8,492 bases of DNA from positions 1 to 8,492 of the forward strand of contig JAGVHJ010000531.1 in the NCBI GenBank assembly GCA_020056645.1, in the 5' to 3' direction. Source of the DNA: Desulfobacterales bacterium (GTDB lineage: Bacteria; Desulfobacterota; Desulfobacteria; Desulfobacterales; JAHIVH01). A program made the translations under genes and the position numbers. Below the pieces are notes generated by a model. It saw only the letters and a program-made list of their open reading frames with translations, had not been told where the DNA came from and did not search any database. Of the stretch, positions 7,904-8,492 are shown in pieces (position 1 is the first letter of the stretch; every line of letters begins with the position of its first letter).

Positions 7904-8123
7904 ATATCATCGTATCTCTTTGTATGAAAATCGCGTTTGTCACCTATTTAAAAGCCGCGTCTCAGTGATTATCCTTGAAGGCATGGAACCTATTAGTTTG
8001 TGATTCAGTCCTTCAAATTACAGAATCATATTGAATTGGCAATGAAAAACTAAGGTGGAATAAAAAAATTGCGATAGAGGAGTGGATTGATGGTCTTTTC
8101 ATAGAAGATAAGGCTATATTTAA

Positions 8124-8208
8124 TGGTACCGAAGAAGGGACTTGAACCCCCACGCCTTACGGCACTAGATCCTAAGTCTAGCGTGTCTACCAATTCCACC
8201 ACTTCGGC
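8124..8208 (-). tRNA. tRNA-Leu, anticodon UAG, CCA encoded
   Basis: The reverse complement begins GCCGAAGTGGTGGAATTGGT and folds as a class II tRNA of 85 nt including the 3' CCA. The acceptor stem is GCCGAAG/CTTCGGT with a G-U closing pair, and the discriminator base is A73, as usual in tRNA-Leu. The D-loop carries the GGTAGAC block. The anticodon stem CTAGA/TCTAG holds loop CTTAGGA with anticodon TAG, which reads CUA and, with a suitable U34, other CUN codons. A long variable arm (TGCCGTAAGGCGT) and the GGTTCAAGTCC T-arm follow. The CCA (8124-8126) is genomically encoded. Confidence 0.97.
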
Positions 8209-8281
8209 AACGGCATTAAATTAATAATCGGACAAGCATTGGAAAAATATTCAATTTATGTCACGACTAAAATGATATTTT

Positions 8282-8310
8282 TCTATAGTGAAGTTATCTA
8301 TCAAAGTCAA
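8282..8310 (-). promoter_or_regulatory. Sigma70-type promoter for tRNA-Leu
   Basis: On the minus strand a -35 hexamer TTGACT (8305-8310) and a -10 hexamer TATAGA (8282-8287) are separated by exactly 17 bp. Each differs from the consensus at one position. The site lies between the rRNA terminator and the tRNA-Leu gene and would start transcription near 8275, giving a leader of about 65 nt before the tRNA. Its position explains how the tRNA is expressed independently of the rRNA operon. As no clear terminator follows the tRNA, it may also feed transcription into the gsp cluster (inference). Confidence 0.7.
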
Positions 8311-8336
8311 GATTCATTTATTGAATTTACCAAAAG

Positions 8337-8386
8337 TAAAACGCCTATGGACCGTGAGAAAGGTAGAAGGGGTCATAGGCGTTTTA
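8337..8386 (-). terminator. Intrinsic terminator behind the 5S rRNA gene
   Basis: A perfect 13-bp inverted repeat (8337-8349 with 8374-8386, core AACGCCTATG / CATAGGCGTT) closes a loop of about 24 nt, and three further pairs are possible past one bulged base. On the minus strand the stem ends in UUUU, followed after two bases by another UUUU. It starts only 15 nt after the 5S 3' end, the expected place for an rRNA operon terminator. The plus-strand reading also ends in TTTT, so it may work in both directions, but no plus-strand gene is seen here. Confidence 0.85.
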
Positions 8387-8400
8387 GATTGGAGAATTTC

Positions 8401-8492
8401 GGCATTGACCTACTCTCCCGCACAGCTGCCCATGCAGTACCATTGGCGCGGTCGAGCTTAACTTCTGTGTTCGGGATGGGAACAGGTGTTGC
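8401..8492 (-). rRNA. rrf: 5S ribosomal RNA, 3' part (5' end outside window)
   Basis: The reverse complement reads as the bulk of a bacterial 5S rRNA: the conserved CCCATCCCGAACACAGAAG loop B/helix III block, AAGTTAAGC, the loop E region with GGTACTGC, and the conserved GCGGGAGAGTAGGTC stretch near the 3' end. About 92 nt are present; a full gene is near 115 to 120 nt, so roughly the first 25 nt lie beyond the edge. As this is the last gene of a typical 16S-23S-5S operon, the large rRNA genes should lie at higher coordinates on the same strand. The exact 3' end could differ by one or two bases, since its pairing partner is missing. Confidence 0.95.

Noticed and set aside
7924..7968. Plus-strand 14-codon frame MKIAFVTYLKAASQ
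   Set aside because: It looks protein-like but is very short, has no ribosome binding site and faces the wrong way; probably chance.
7975..8016. Inverted repeat TTGAAGG / CCTTCAA with a 28-nt loop upstream of gspE
   Set aside because: The arms are only 7 bp with a long loop and no adjacent T-run or promoter; it is expected by chance in 200 bp of intergenic sequence.
8013..8102. Minus-strand 29-codon frame (MKRPSIHSSIAIFLFHLSF...) between tRNA-Leu and gspE
   Set aside because: It has a hydrophobic middle, but no ribosome binding site and an AT-rich, non-coding look; this is too little to call a gene.
1..8492. CRISPR array, insertion sequence, phage or toxin-antitoxin genes
   Set aside because: I saw no regularly spaced repeats, transposase motifs or terminal inverted repeats, and nearly all the sequence is used by known gene families.

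Overview
The window is one co-directional minus-strand region; nothing on the plus strand looks like a real gene. Read in the direction of transcription (from high to low coordinates) it starts with the 3' part of a 5S rRNA gene, cut by the window edge, so it is the tail of an rRNA operon. An intrinsic terminator follows, then a well-formed sigma70-type promoter and a tRNA-Leu (anticodon UAG, CCA encoded). About 220 bp further on a tightly packed seven-gene cluster begins.

The first four genes of the cluster are the ATPase, the inner-membrane platform protein, the major pseudopilin and a minor pseudopilin of a type II secretion system (gspE, gspF, gspG, gspH). Where gspI, gspJ and gspK would commonly follow, the cluster instead continues, through 1-nt stop/start overlaps, into a membrane-anchored family 2 glycosyltransferase of the polyprenyl-phosphate sugar transferase type, a glutamine-hydrolysing asparagine synthase-like amidotransferase, and a GT4-type glycosyltransferase. 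No space is left for internal promoters or terminators, so all seven are probably translated from one transcript. The last three look like a piece of a surface-glycan pathway: a lipid-linked sugar donor made at the membrane, an amide or amino transfer step, and a cytosolic sugar transfer.

Beyond the last gene about 155 bp remain. They hold a strong GC-rich palindrome at the edge and possibly the first codons of another minus-strand gene. I see no terminator there, so the glycan part may continue outside the window.

The organism is a Gram-negative (diderm) bacterium, because it has a type II secretion system. Intermediate base composition, the 5S sequence and the style of the genes would suit a Desulfobacterota (former Deltaproteobacteria) member, but that is inference and no species can be named. 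All seven proteins have intact catalytic or structural motifs and normal lengths. I found no mobile element, CRISPR array or clearly unknown system. The main point of interest is the fusion of secretion-machine and polysaccharide genes into one apparent operon directly behind an rRNA operon and a tRNA gene.
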